Shown: positions 25,785-35,770 of the stretch, piece after piece
Position numbering within the stretch: position 1 is the stretch's first letter
How the letters are laid out: each line of letters starts with the position of its first letter
Source of the DNA: Dryas octopetala
Lineage: Eukaryota > Streptophyta > Magnoliopsida > Rosales > Rosaceae
DNA length: 64,000 nucleotides
Assembly: GCA_963921425.1 (NCBI GenBank)
Contig: OY992834.1
Location: 26,735,923 to 26,799,922 of the forward strand
Direction: 5' to 3'
Translations under genes and position numbers: made by a program
The notes under the pieces: generated by a model
The model's database searches: none
Told to the model about the DNA's origin: nothing
The model's input: the letters and a program-made list of their open reading frames with translations, nothing else

Positions 25785-26347
25785 AGTAAATATAGGTTAG
25801 CCCAAAGTGAAAGAGTGAGGAAATGTATTAAGATTATGATATGTTAGGGTTCAATTTTCTTTTTCGACCAAAGAAAAACAAGGGTCCATTTTCTTCAATG
25901 TAATAATAGTTTCCAAGAAATGTTGATGGCCCTATTTTTTTCTATTTTCTACTTTTACTCATTTTCTTACTGTAATTACTTTTACACCAAGCTTTTGATA
26001 TACAAGAACTAATTTTGACTTTATTTTATTTAAGAAATTATTTTGTATAACCGATACACTGCTACGTGATATAATCAATCTATGTATTATAAATAGATAT
26101 TATTAATATTATACCTTACAAATATAAATATATAGTCTAACAATACCCTTACACGTTGGCTTGGTTACACCACATGACTGTATATTAGTTATACCAAATA
26201 ATTTTTCCATTTTTCATAATTTGCATAACAAATTCATGTTTTTTTTTTTGCAAACTACAATTTAGTACCTCAAGTTTGCCTCAAATTGCAAGTTGACACC
26301 CCCAGTTCAATTTTCAACGATCTCATACTCAATCTTCATTTTTTTTG

Positions 26348-26742
26348 GGGATTAATGTCATTTTGCTCTCCAGACTATTACACATGTATCAGTTTGCTCC
26401 CCAGACTTCTAATTTGGAAAATTAAGGACCCTGATTTTTTCAATTTTGCCAATTAAGGTTATTCCGTCAATTTATACATTTTTCATCTAAAATGTCGAGA
26501 TGATAAAGCAAAATTTAGCAAGAAATAAAAGAGGAAAAATGATGCATGAGAAAAAAATGATAAGATCTAATTGGAAGGGACCATTTTGCCCTCAAAGATT
26601 TGGATAAAAAATGTGTAAATTGATAAAAGAACCTCAATTGGCAAAATTGAAAAAGTCAGAGTCCTTAATTTTCCAAATTAGAAGTCTGGAGAGCAAACTG
26701 ATACAAGTGTAATAGTCGGGGGAGCAAAATGGTATTAATCCC
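26348..26742. mobile_element. Mutator-type foldback MITE, 395 bp
   Basis: Same family as 14906-15302: ends GGGATTAATGTCATTTTG / GGGATTAATACCATTTTG and long inverted arms with CTTCTAATTTGGAAAATTAA. The flanking duplication TTTTTTTTG occurs at 26339-26347 and 26743-26751. It interrupts the left arm of the larger long-TIR element, so it is the younger of the two. Confidence 0.85.
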
Positions 26743-26899
26743 TTTTTTTTGCAATTACATACTTTCGTTAAATTTTCGTCCAAAATTTTGTTAAGTAATG
26801 ACATGACGATGACGAAACGCACACATGACGCATATATGACATTAGAAATAACCACATGGCAAATAAATAATAAAATATTTTAAAATAATAATATATTAT

Positions 26900-27717
26900 A
26901 AAAAAAAAACATTTTTTTCTTCTTCTTCTATTTATTGTTTGCAACTCTCGCCTTCTCTATTTTTTTTCTTCTGCATTCTTTTTGTCTTCTTCTTCCTTTT
27001 TTTATTTTTTGTTCTTCCTGATCTTTTTTTTCTTCTTCCTTGTTCTTCTTCGTGTCTACAACTCTTAATTTCCTCTTCTTTTTTTTTTTTTTTGCAACTC
27101 TCCCATCAACAACACCAACCCCACCTCCTCCTTTGCAGATTACCTCAACCCCATCCTTATCTCTACCTATTCTGCAGGTTACCCCAACTCTCTCATCAAC
27201 TCTTTCCTCTTTTTTTTTCTTCCATCTGTTCTGCAGATTACCCCACCTCTACCGGCCTCTTCATCCTCCTCATCCTCTTCCTCATACTTCTTCTTCTTAA
27301 ACAATCCAATAAAAAAAAACATCATTTTAAATCCCCAAAATAAATATTAAAAAAATACAAAAAAAAAAAAATCAATTTCATATTGCAATCGGTGATGTTG
27401 GCATCCAAACATCAAATATTCTCAAAATTTGCAAATAGAATTTCAAATTTATAAAAGTAAAATCAATTCACAAAATCCAAATTTGAAAAAACAAACAAAA
27501 CCAATGTAAAAACAGGGTATCAGTGGGTTTTTGCTAGGGCTAAGAGAGGCACAGAGAGAGAAGAAAAAAAACCCTCTGCATATTGCCTCCCACCTCCACC
27601 ATTACTTGCCATCATAATATCGACGCGCGACAGCACCAAATCCATCGAATTCAGAGCCGATCGATCTACAAATTTATGGCCCGATCTTCAAAACCCTAGT
27701 GACGTTAATTTTCGTCG
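26900..27717. other. Interior of the long-TIR element, pyrimidine-rich then gene-like DNA
   Basis: 26900-27300 is a T/C-rich tract whose open frames are low-complexity Phe/Leu/Pro/Ser runs and not genes. 27590-27705 is more balanced, with CGACGCGCGACAGCACC and AAAACCCTAGTGACG. It resembles a plant 5' leader, but no coding family was recognised. Confidence 0.4.
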
Positions 27718-27915
27718 TTAAGAAACTGATTGTCACTTTTTATATTTAATCATCACAATTACATGATATATATACATGATGTGCTAGGCTGAGAGTTACA
27801 GCAGAACCAAAACTGAAAAATATACATTTAGTATGTATTAACAACATAACGGAAACTCTCACTAAATTAGCTTTAACTAAGATTGAATCCTCATAATGGT
27901 GGTAACTCCCTAACA
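27718..27915 (-). repeat. 3' LTR of the split Copia element
   Basis: On the minus strand it starts TGTTAGGGAGTTACC after a GGGGGAG tract. It is about 22 bp longer than its partner. The flanks outside the two LTRs share only GTTA, so the target duplication is not clean. Confidence 0.85.
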
Positions 27916-28109
27916 CTCCCCCGCAAACTTGGCGCCGGTTTGGAGACAAGTTTGGAAACAAGACGGTCAAAACGATCAGTAGGTAATCCTTTTGTAAAAA
28001 CATCAACAAGCTAGTGAATGGATGGAATAAACCAAACTTGGTGACTACCAGAAGCAACACGTTCACATACAAAATGAAAGTCAAGAACAATCACTACAAG
28101 AAAAAAGGG

Positions 28110-28595
28110 TTTGGGAGAGGAACGGAATTCGTCGCCCAAACGTTTGGGCGACGAAATTGGTTCGTCGAGCAATTATTCGCCCAAAGTTCGTCGCCCAAGA
28201 GTTTGGGCGACGAACCCATAAATTTCGTCGCCCAAAGACACCTGGGGTGACGAAATTTTTTTGTCTCCCAAAACATAAAATTCGTCGCCCAAAGCATGTT
28301 TAGGCGACGAATAAATTTCGTCGCCCAAAGAGGGTTTGGGCGACGAACACACTTATTCGTCGCCCAAAGCATGTTTGGGCGACGAAATTATCCGTCGCCT
28401 AAACAAGATTTGGGAGAGGAATAGCTAATTTCCTCGCTGGAACGTACTTTGGGCGACGAAATTTGTTCGTCGCCCAAAGAGGGTTTGGGCGACGAAATTT
28501 GTTCGTCGCCTAAACCCTTTTTGGGCGACGAATAAGGGTGTTCGTCGCCCAAACCCTCTTTGGGCGACGAAATTTGTTCGTCGCCCAAACGTATT
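28110..28595. repeat. Left subterminal repeats of the CACTA element
   Basis: Closely spaced copies of TTTGGGCGACGAA and its reverse complement TTCGTCGCCCAAA, often paired as small palindromes, with a GGCGAGGAA-like variant near 28410-28440. Subterminal repeats are the binding sites of the TNPA-type protein in En/Spm; that role here is inferred. Confidence 0.85.
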
Positions 28596-28737
28596 TTATT
28601 TAAAAAAAAAATTTTTATTTAAATTATATATATGAATTTAATATTCAAAAATTATATAAAACAAAATTAATAAATTTATATATCCAAAATATCCATACAA
28701 AGTAGAAACAATTTAATTAATACATACATACAAATAA

Positions 28738-30508
28738 CTAATGGCCCCCTAGGTCAGTAGCATCATCGACACCGGTGGAGGAGTCTGGCATGCACTGGTC
28801 AATGTTGGGCGGCAGCACAAACCCAGGTACAATCCTGGCCAACTGGCCAAACATCTGCTGCATCTGCTGCACCTTACTCGTCTGCTCCGCATATGCCGCT
28901 CTCGATTCTTCTAGCTGACCCTTCAACAACTGCACTTCAGTGGTCAGGTTGACTATATCTGCAGATGGCTGAGATGAAGACCCGGCGCTGAGATCACGAA
29001 CCCGACCCGCTCCCATTCCGCGTATCTCCCTACCACGCCTAACACCCAGTGTCTCCGTCATAATACGAAGACCGGCATCGGGATCGGGGACTGAGATCGT
29101 CTCCAACGGAGTGTCCGGAGGGTACTGGCTGGCCACCTCCTCCAAATAACTCGCCTTCTTGGCGAGCATCTCAGCCTTCAAAATATTATACACAAGTTAG
29201 GAATTAAGAAATCAAATACAAAAATTTAAATTTGTGAAATAAAACTAAAATATAAAAAACTAACGTGCTTCGCCTTGCCCTTGTCGTTGCCGGGTCGGGC
29301 ATAAACATCCCCGTAGTTGTCGACCTCCGGAAATTGCGAACCAGCCTGAAAAAGAATGTAATGTTGACAAAAACTCAAACAATACTAAGGAATATATATA
29401 TATATTAAATTAAATATATGCGCACCTGACGATATGACTCCACCCGATATGAGAAGGGCATGGAACCACTATGATGATCAATCCTTGCGGGCGCTTTCCG
29501 GTTCTGAAGATTGGCATTCGACTTCCTCTGTTAAATATGAAGCAAATTGGAAATGCACATATTAGTGTATACACAATAAAGGAATAACATAAGAAAAAAT
29601 AATTTTGAAGTCCTAAAATGATATAACATACCAAAAATTCCGGACTCTGAAAATGAGTGCACAACCACTGCCACTGATCAAGCCGAGCTGCCATCTCTGG
29701 AGGAGGGCTGGCCAATGCCTCATCTGCCGATCCAAACATGTTATATTCTTTGTGCAGCTCGTGCTTCCATTGTGCGTACACTTTTCTCAATAACTTCTCC
29801 ATATACCTAGCTACATCCGGATCCTCCATCCGAATGTCATAGTTTACCTGAAAAAAATGCAATTATCAAATTGTTAGGAATGATCAAATTAATCATTTTA
29901 TATTAATCGAAATATACTCACAGAAATGGAGCCCATAATGCTTCTCTTGATGGCGTCATCAACCTTTTCCCAACTGGGGAAAAGCATGGGGCATTCACCA
30001 CGGACAATCGATCCGACAAAGGAAGCGAAAGTACTATGGACCTCCTTGCTCGGTCGTAGGTGACCTTGCTCAATAACGATTCGAATCCTCTCGTTCGTCG
30101 TGCGAGTGATTCGCGACGCCTTCAACCCTCTACTTATCCCCCTTGTGGTTTTGGTACCTAGAAAAGCAAATATAACATATTAATTTCACAGTAATCTTAT
30201 AACATCTAAATAAAATTAAACATAAACACAAGTGATGTGAAAACATTTTTCTTACTCTCTGATGATGAGGCAGTACGAGTGGATGATGCAACATTATCAT
30301 ATGCACCATAACGGTGACCCCGTCGGGCCCTCCGTGCCGACTGAATCCCAGACCCAGTACTAGATGAGAGATCTGGGGATATCGCCGGGGTCGAGTCGCC
30401 CTGGGCTATGAGGTCGGGCTGGGCTGCAGGGGCGGGCTGGGCTGCAGGGGCGGACATAGATGCTAAAGTGGACCTCCGAGATCCACCCCTGTTCGAGATC
30501 AAACTCAT
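28738..30508 (-). CDS. TNPA-like protein of the CACTA element (Transposase_24 type)
   Basis: About six exons on the minus strand: about 30508-30257, 30157-29922, 29849-29630, 29529-29426, 29347-29275 and 29176-28738. The first begins at an acceptor TGTGCAG before ATGAGTTTG. The N-terminus is Ser/Ala/Pro-rich with basic RRARRGHR. The middle exons carry WEKVDDAIKRSIMGSIS and an acidic/aromatic block (LDQWQWLCTHFQSPEF) typical of the plant Ptta/En-Spm second protein. The C-terminus is Gln-rich and coiled-coil-like (VQLLKGQLEESRAAY, VQQMQQMFGQLA) and ends in DLGGH. In En/Spm the second protein binds subterminal repeats and regulates splicing and expression. No internal stop was noticed within the exons. 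The family call is moderately sure; exon edges are approximate. Confidence 0.65.
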
Positions 30509-31502
30509 CTGCACAATTCAATAAATATTTATGTTAGTAAAAAAGAAAACTAAAGTAATAACTTACTAATCTGAATCATCATTATCACTTACTAATATGA
30601 ATCACCATTATCAATTACTAATCTGAATCACCACTAGAAATACTCATTGTGAATTCTTTTTTCATGCATTTTCAGGGAGGCAAATTATAAGGAACCACGA
30701 CCACTGGCCAAGTGCTGTGAGATGTGCTCATATTTCCAAATGGATTAAATCCATCAGTAGCAAGTCCTAATCTGACATTTCGTGCATCTGCTGCAAAATC
30801 CGGATATATCTTGTCAAATTCTTTCCATGCGCTTCCGTCTGCAGGATGTCTCATCACATCATCCTCAACCCGCTTATCTTTGTGCCACCTCATGTCACTT
30901 GCAGTATGTGTCGACATGTACAATCGTTGCAACCTTGGCTTAAGTGGGAAATAACGCAACACCTTTTGCGGAATCTGTTTCTTTCTCTCTACAGACTTGT
31001 TCTTATATCTCGGTTCATTGCACACAGGGCATTTATCCTTCCCTTGGTGTTCTTTGTAAAACAATACACAATCATTCTTGCATGCATGAATCTTTTCATA
31101 TCCCAAACCGAGATCTTTCAACACCTTATTCGCAAGATAATGGGTTTCAGGTATATGATTGTTCTTTGGAAGCATTCGTTTCAAAATCCCCATCAACTGA
31201 TCATAACTTCGATTCGAATGTTGATTAAGTACTTTCCAATGCATTAACTCCACAACAGCAGTTAGCACTGAGAACTCTTCACAACCAGAGTACAATTCCC
31301 GCTGAGCTTGTTTCAACAATCTCTCGTACTTATCAAACTCTTCTCTTTGGACTTCGGGCAACCCATCATCTTGATCCATATTATCGCTCTCTGTATCATG
31401 CTGACTGACTTCGTGATCTAGCGATGCATATGGATAAGCATCGTTTATTATGCCCATCACTTGGTCATTATCATCAGCAACAGATTCAGTAGGCTGCAGA
31501 AT

Positions 31503-31702
31503 NNNNNNNNNNNNNNNNNNNNNNNNNNNNNNNNNNNNNNNNNNNNNNNNNNNNNNNNNNNNNNNNNNNNNNNNNNNNNNNNNNNNNNNNNNNNNNNNNN
31601 NNNNNNNNNNNNNNNNNNNNNNNNNNNNNNNNNNNNNNNNNNNNNNNNNNNNNNNNNNNNNNNNNNNNNNNNNNNNNNNNNNNNNNNNNNNNNNNNNNNN
31701 NN
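31503..31702. other. Assembly gap (200 N)
   Basis: Exactly 200 N, a common placeholder length. Any frame drawn across it is not evidence of coding. Confidence 1.
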
Positions 31703-31992
31703 ACAAGTGATGTGAAAACATTTTTCTTACTTTCTGATGATGAGGCAGTACGAGTGGATGATGCAACATTATCATATACACCATAACGGTGACCCCGTCG
31801 GGCCCTCCGTGCCGACTGAATCCCAGACCCAGTACTAGATGAGAGATCTGGGGATATCGCCGGGGTCGAGTCGCCCTGGGCTATGAGGTCGGGCTGGGCT
31901 GCAGGGGCGGGCTGGGCTGCAGGGGCGGACATAGATGCTAAAGTGGACCTCCGAGATCCACCCCTGTTCGAGATCAAACTCATCTGCACAAT
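31703..31992 (-). repeat. 290-bp copy of 30228-30517, ending at the gap
   Basis: The block is the same as 30228-30517 except for about two bases, and it starts at the first base after the N run. It covers the first exon of the TNPA-like protein. It is either a local duplication or an artefact of gap closure with a second haplotype. Confidence 0.9.
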
Positions 31993-32340
31993 GATAATAC
32001 CATGTCGTGTAGTTGTGTGACATCCCAAATCTCACCAAATGAATTCTGACTTCACGCACTGTCTTCCATAAAGAGTTGTTACAATTCCGGCACGGACACC
32101 TTATATTATTCTGAGCATTGACATGTTCCTGTGCAACTTGGATAAATGACTCGATCCCATACAAATATTCATCACTAACACGATTCGTATTACGTATCCA
32201 CTGTCGGTCCATGATGCCTGTTTCCATATTACACGACAATTAGAAAACGATGCGTCACCATTCTTCGTCTCCTTATGCCTCCGGTAAGGGCCCTATCCCA
32301 TTCGAGAATGCACATATGTGTCGTGGTTGTTGGCTCACAC

Positions 32341-32487
32341 GACGTGGTTTTGATCTGAGAAAATTTCGGCAGCATCTCCCTATGGTTCTCCAAGTGCACG
32401 ACGTAGATATTTAAAACAAATATCTAGTATGCACTCGAAGAACACATAAGGAGATGTTGCCGAAATTTTCTCAGATCAAAACCACGT
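32341..32487. repeat. Inverted repeat upstream of the CACTA transposase
   Basis: GACGTGGTTTTGATCTGAG at the left is matched inverted at the right end, and the arms pair over about 65-70 bases with few mismatches, including AAAATTTCGGC. The loop is an AT-rich GATATTTAAAACAAATATC. It lies just 5' of the transposase start and could form a strong hairpin in a read-through transcript. Confidence 0.85.
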
Positions 32488-33244
32488 CACATGAACCGCT
32501 AACCACAACACATAATTGTGCACTCCCAAACTGTCCATGGGTAATTTGGACAATTCAAGAATCATATTGGAGCGCAGTCACGCCAAGCGTCCATGCGCGC
32601 CCCAATAGACTCTCGAACGGGTCTAAGGTATCGATTGAAATTTAGTGTACAAAGTTATCCACTGATAACTTCGCACGACTAGTTAAATGTACAAAGTTAT
32701 CGATTGATAACTTCGCACAAGCGCTTCGTGCCACATGACCTCACCCAGTACTCGAGGAGTGCTGGACTACGTCATCGAAAATTTTGCAATTAAAACTAAA
32801 CTAAATGTAACATACAAACTAAATTATAATTAATTTAACAATATACATATAAGCATACAAACAAACTATTAAATTTTAGCATACAAAAACATACAAATTA
32901 ATTAATGAATTTTATAATTAATTTTAACATACAAACTAATTCACTCAAAAATTTAATACAATTATATATGAAACATTAAATACTAAATCATACAAAAACT
33001 TAACTAAAAGATAGATTAAACACATACCTCACCAAAAATGCAATTATCCTTCACAACAAATGCAACAATATCCTTCCTTCACCAAAAAAATAAATCATTG
33101 TCAAATATGGGCCCAACATCAATCTAAATTCAGATTTCACAACCAAACCACTAAATTAAAAAAACCCACAACATTAACTAATTACCACTAAAATCAGAAA
33201 TTTCACAATCAATTTATGCAAAATCCACAACAAGTACAAAATCC

Positions 33245-33715
33245 ACAATATTAGAAAACATAAAAAACAGAAAATACCATAAAAAACAGAAAATACCAAA
33301 AAAACCAGAAAATACCATAAAAAACAGAAAATACCAATAAAAAACAGAAAATACCATAAAATACCATAAATTCAAAAAAAAAAAAAAAAAAAAAAAAACC
33401 AAATTCAGAAAATACCTTGAGGTGGGTTTCGGCGGGGGTGGGTATTTTCGGGGGTGGGTTTCGGCGAGGGTGGATGGGTTTTCGCGGCGGGGGTGGGTCC
33501 CCGATGGGGGGGGTGGGTTTCGGTAGGAGGGGTGGGTTTTCGCGGGGGGTGGGTTGCCGATGGGGGGGGGGGGGCGGTTTTGGGTTTCGGGGAAGGAGGG
33601 AGGAGGAGGAGGAGGCGGAGGGAGGAGGAGGAGGAGGAGGGAGTGAGAGCTGAGGGAAGGAGGAGGCGCTGCGAGGCGAGGGTGAGGGACTGCGGCGCGA
33701 GGGTGAGGTGAGGGA
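33245..33715. repeat. Low-complexity tract: CAGAAAATACC repeats, poly-A, then G-rich DNA
   Basis: 33245-33360 repeats ACAGAAAATACC about every 16-20 bases. An A run follows at 33377-33398. 33417-33715 is very G-rich on the plus strand with GGTGGGTTTCGG words and GGAGGA runs. Open frames here are low-complexity and not genes. It sits between the palindrome and the transposase, where a promoter would be expected. Confidence 0.8.
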
Positions 33716-33762
33716 TCGAGTGAGCTGACTGAAGTGAACCCAGAAATGGGCATAAATTTAAA

Positions 33763-33915
33763 GACTTTGGGCGACGAACATGAATTCGTCGCCCAAAGTG
33801 ACTTTAGGCGAGGAATTAACAAGTTCGTCGCCCAAAGTGACTTTGGGCGACGAACTTGTTAATTCCTCGCCTAAAGTCACTTTGGGCGACGAATTCATGT
33901 TCGTCGCCCAAAGTC
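33763..33915. repeat. Perfect 153-bp palindrome in the CACTA element
   Basis: Two 76-base arms are exact reverse complements around a single central base at 33839. Each arm itself contains GGCGACGAA/TTCGTCGCC pairs, so the structure is a palindrome made of palindromes. It lies between the G-rich tract and the tandem 340-bp repeats. Confidence 0.97.
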
Positions 33916-34109
33916 GTTGACTTTAGGGCACCGTTTTATCCCGCCATAATTTCAGACTTTGGGCGACGCACTGTTCGTCGCCTAAAGCTATATTTCGTCG
34001 CCCAAAGTTGAATTTTTTTATGAACCATAGTCGTTCATACGTTCGAGCTCCAATACCAAACTTCTAGATCTCCAATTGACCTAATATTTTAGAGGAATGA
34101 TCTTTGAGT

Positions 34110-35140
34110 GACAAACTAATAAATGAACGGTTCAGATCGTTAAAAACACAATCGACATATAAGGTTCTACATATAAATCAGTGATTTTTGCATTTGAAGA
34201 CTAAAATTATATCAACTCTTTCGTTAAAACCTTGTAGCTTCAATAATTGTGAAGACCACAACGTGATTATCACAATCAGAGCCATTCTTCATATATGTTC
34301 ACACTCAAAGATCAACCCTGGAAAAAATCGGCTCAATCGGAGTTCATCTACCCGTTCGATTATTATTATAAGAATCAAGATCGTTCATACATCCTAAATG
34401 CTAAACCTAACTTCTACATCTCCAATTGAGTTAATTTTTTGCATGGATGATCTTTGAGTGAGGCACTAAGGAATGATCGGTTCGGATCGTTAAAAACACA
34501 ATACAAAAGTGATCTTCTACATACAAATACACTTAAAGAGTATAATTATATTAACTTTTGGGTAGAAATTTTGGTGATTCAACAATTTGTGAAGACTACA
34601 ATGTGATTTTAACGATCGGAACCGTTCATTCTATTCGTTTATACTGGAAGATCATCCCTGCAAAAAATCGGCTAAATCGGAATTCATCTCATACTTCGAT
34701 TCGTATTACAAAATTTACAATCGTTCATAAGTTCAACCACCGTTACCTAACTTCTACATCTCCGATTGAGCTAATTTTTTGCATAGATGATCCTTAAGTG
34801 AGGCACTAAGGAATGATCGGTTCGGATCGTTAAAAACACAATACAAAAGTGATCTTCTACATACAAATACACTTGAAGAGTATAATTATATTAACTTTTG
34901 GGTAGAAATTTTGGTGATTCAACAATTTGTGAAGACTACAATGTGATTTCAACGATCGGAACCGTTCATTCTATTCGTTTATACTGGAAGATCATCCCTG
35001 CAAAAAATCGGCTAAATCGGAATTCATTTTATACTTCGATTCGTATTAGAAAATTTACAATCGTTCATAAGTTCAACCACCGTTACCTAACTTCTACATC
35101 TCCGATTGAGCTAATTTTTTGCATGGATGATCCTTAAGTG
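34110..35140. repeat. About three tandem copies of a 340-bp unit in the CACTA element
   Basis: The second and third copies (about 34450-34790 and 34790-35130) are nearly identical at an offset of 340. The first (about 34110-34450) is more diverged. Each has GGTTCGGATCGTTAAAAACA, a GCAAAAAATCGGCTAAATCG phrase and ATCTCCGATTGAGCTAATT. Short open frames within the units are not convincing genes. Confidence 0.9.
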
Positions 35141-35229
35141 GGGAATTAAAAAATGAATGGTTATGATCTTTGGAAATACAATCGTATAGTATGCTATTAC
35201 ATATATAAAATTGTAAACAAAAAAATATT

Positions 35230-35770
35230 CTTACTTTGGGCGAGGAACTACAAATTTCGTCGCCCAAAGTGATCTTAGGCGAGGAACCTAAAATTCGTCG
35301 CCCAAACTAACTTTAGGCGACGAATTGTGAGATTCCTCGCCCAAACCATTATTACAAAACAGGATGATCCTTTGGGTGACGAACATATTCCTCGCCCAAA
35401 CTATGTTTGGGCGACGAACATAATTTCGTCACCCAAAGTGTCTTTGGGTGACGAAACTATGTTCGTCGCCCAAAATATGTTCGTCACCCAAAGTAAGTTT
35501 GGGCGACAAATTTTCGTGTTCCTCGCCCAAAGGCACTTTGGGCGACGAACATATATATTCCTCGCCCAATGTATTTCCCAATTAATTGTTTGTTGTTAAT
35601 GTTTAGGCGACGAAATGGGTTCGTCGCCCAAAGTTACTTTGGGCGAGGAACTTGTTGTTCGTCGCCCAAACCTTTATGATTTTGAGCGACAAATTTTCTT
35701 GTTCGTCGCCCTAAATTTCTTTGGGCGACGAATATATGTTCGTCGCCCAAAGTTTGGTCGCCCAAATATA
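35230..35770. repeat. Right subterminal repeats of the CACTA element
   Basis: Many copies of TTTGGGCGACGAA and TTCGTCGCCCAAA, mixed with TTTGGGCGAGGAA and GGGTGACGAA variants, up to the terminal TTTTTCTTGTAGTG. Confidence 0.88.

Larger units (their letters stand above)
30672..32239 (-). pseudogene. TNP2-like CACTA transposase, incomplete, crossing an assembly gap
   Basis: The first part (32239 to about 31985) is a transposase-associated domain with MDRQWIRNTNRVSDEY and a CPCRNCNN zinc-like motif. After the gap, 31502-30672 continues a Transposase_21-type protein with CPVCNEPRYK, RYFPLKPRLQRLY, MRWHKDKR and LGLATDGFNPFG, then stops shortly after VVPYNLPP. Full TNP2 proteins continue for several hundred residues with the rest of the DDE catalytic core, which is not found between here and the TNPA-like exons. 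The stretch next to the gap (31703-31992) is a copy of the TNPA-like first exon and not transposase sequence, so this part may be misassembled. Confidence 0.7.

Noticed and set aside
26939-27343. 134-residue open frame
   Set aside because: Low-complexity Phe/Leu/Ser/Pro from a pyrimidine tract; no family.
28094-28590. Regular short repeats resembling a CRISPR array
   Set aside because: Units are in both orientations, unevenly spaced and inside a CACTA transposon of a plant; they are subterminal repeats.
31486-32028. 180-residue frame across the N run
   Set aside because: It depends on translated N and on a copied exon at an assembly gap.
33214-33822. 202-residue frame and its G-rich counterparts
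   Set aside because: Low-complexity Pro/Ser or Gly/Glu translations of simple sequence in the CACTA element.
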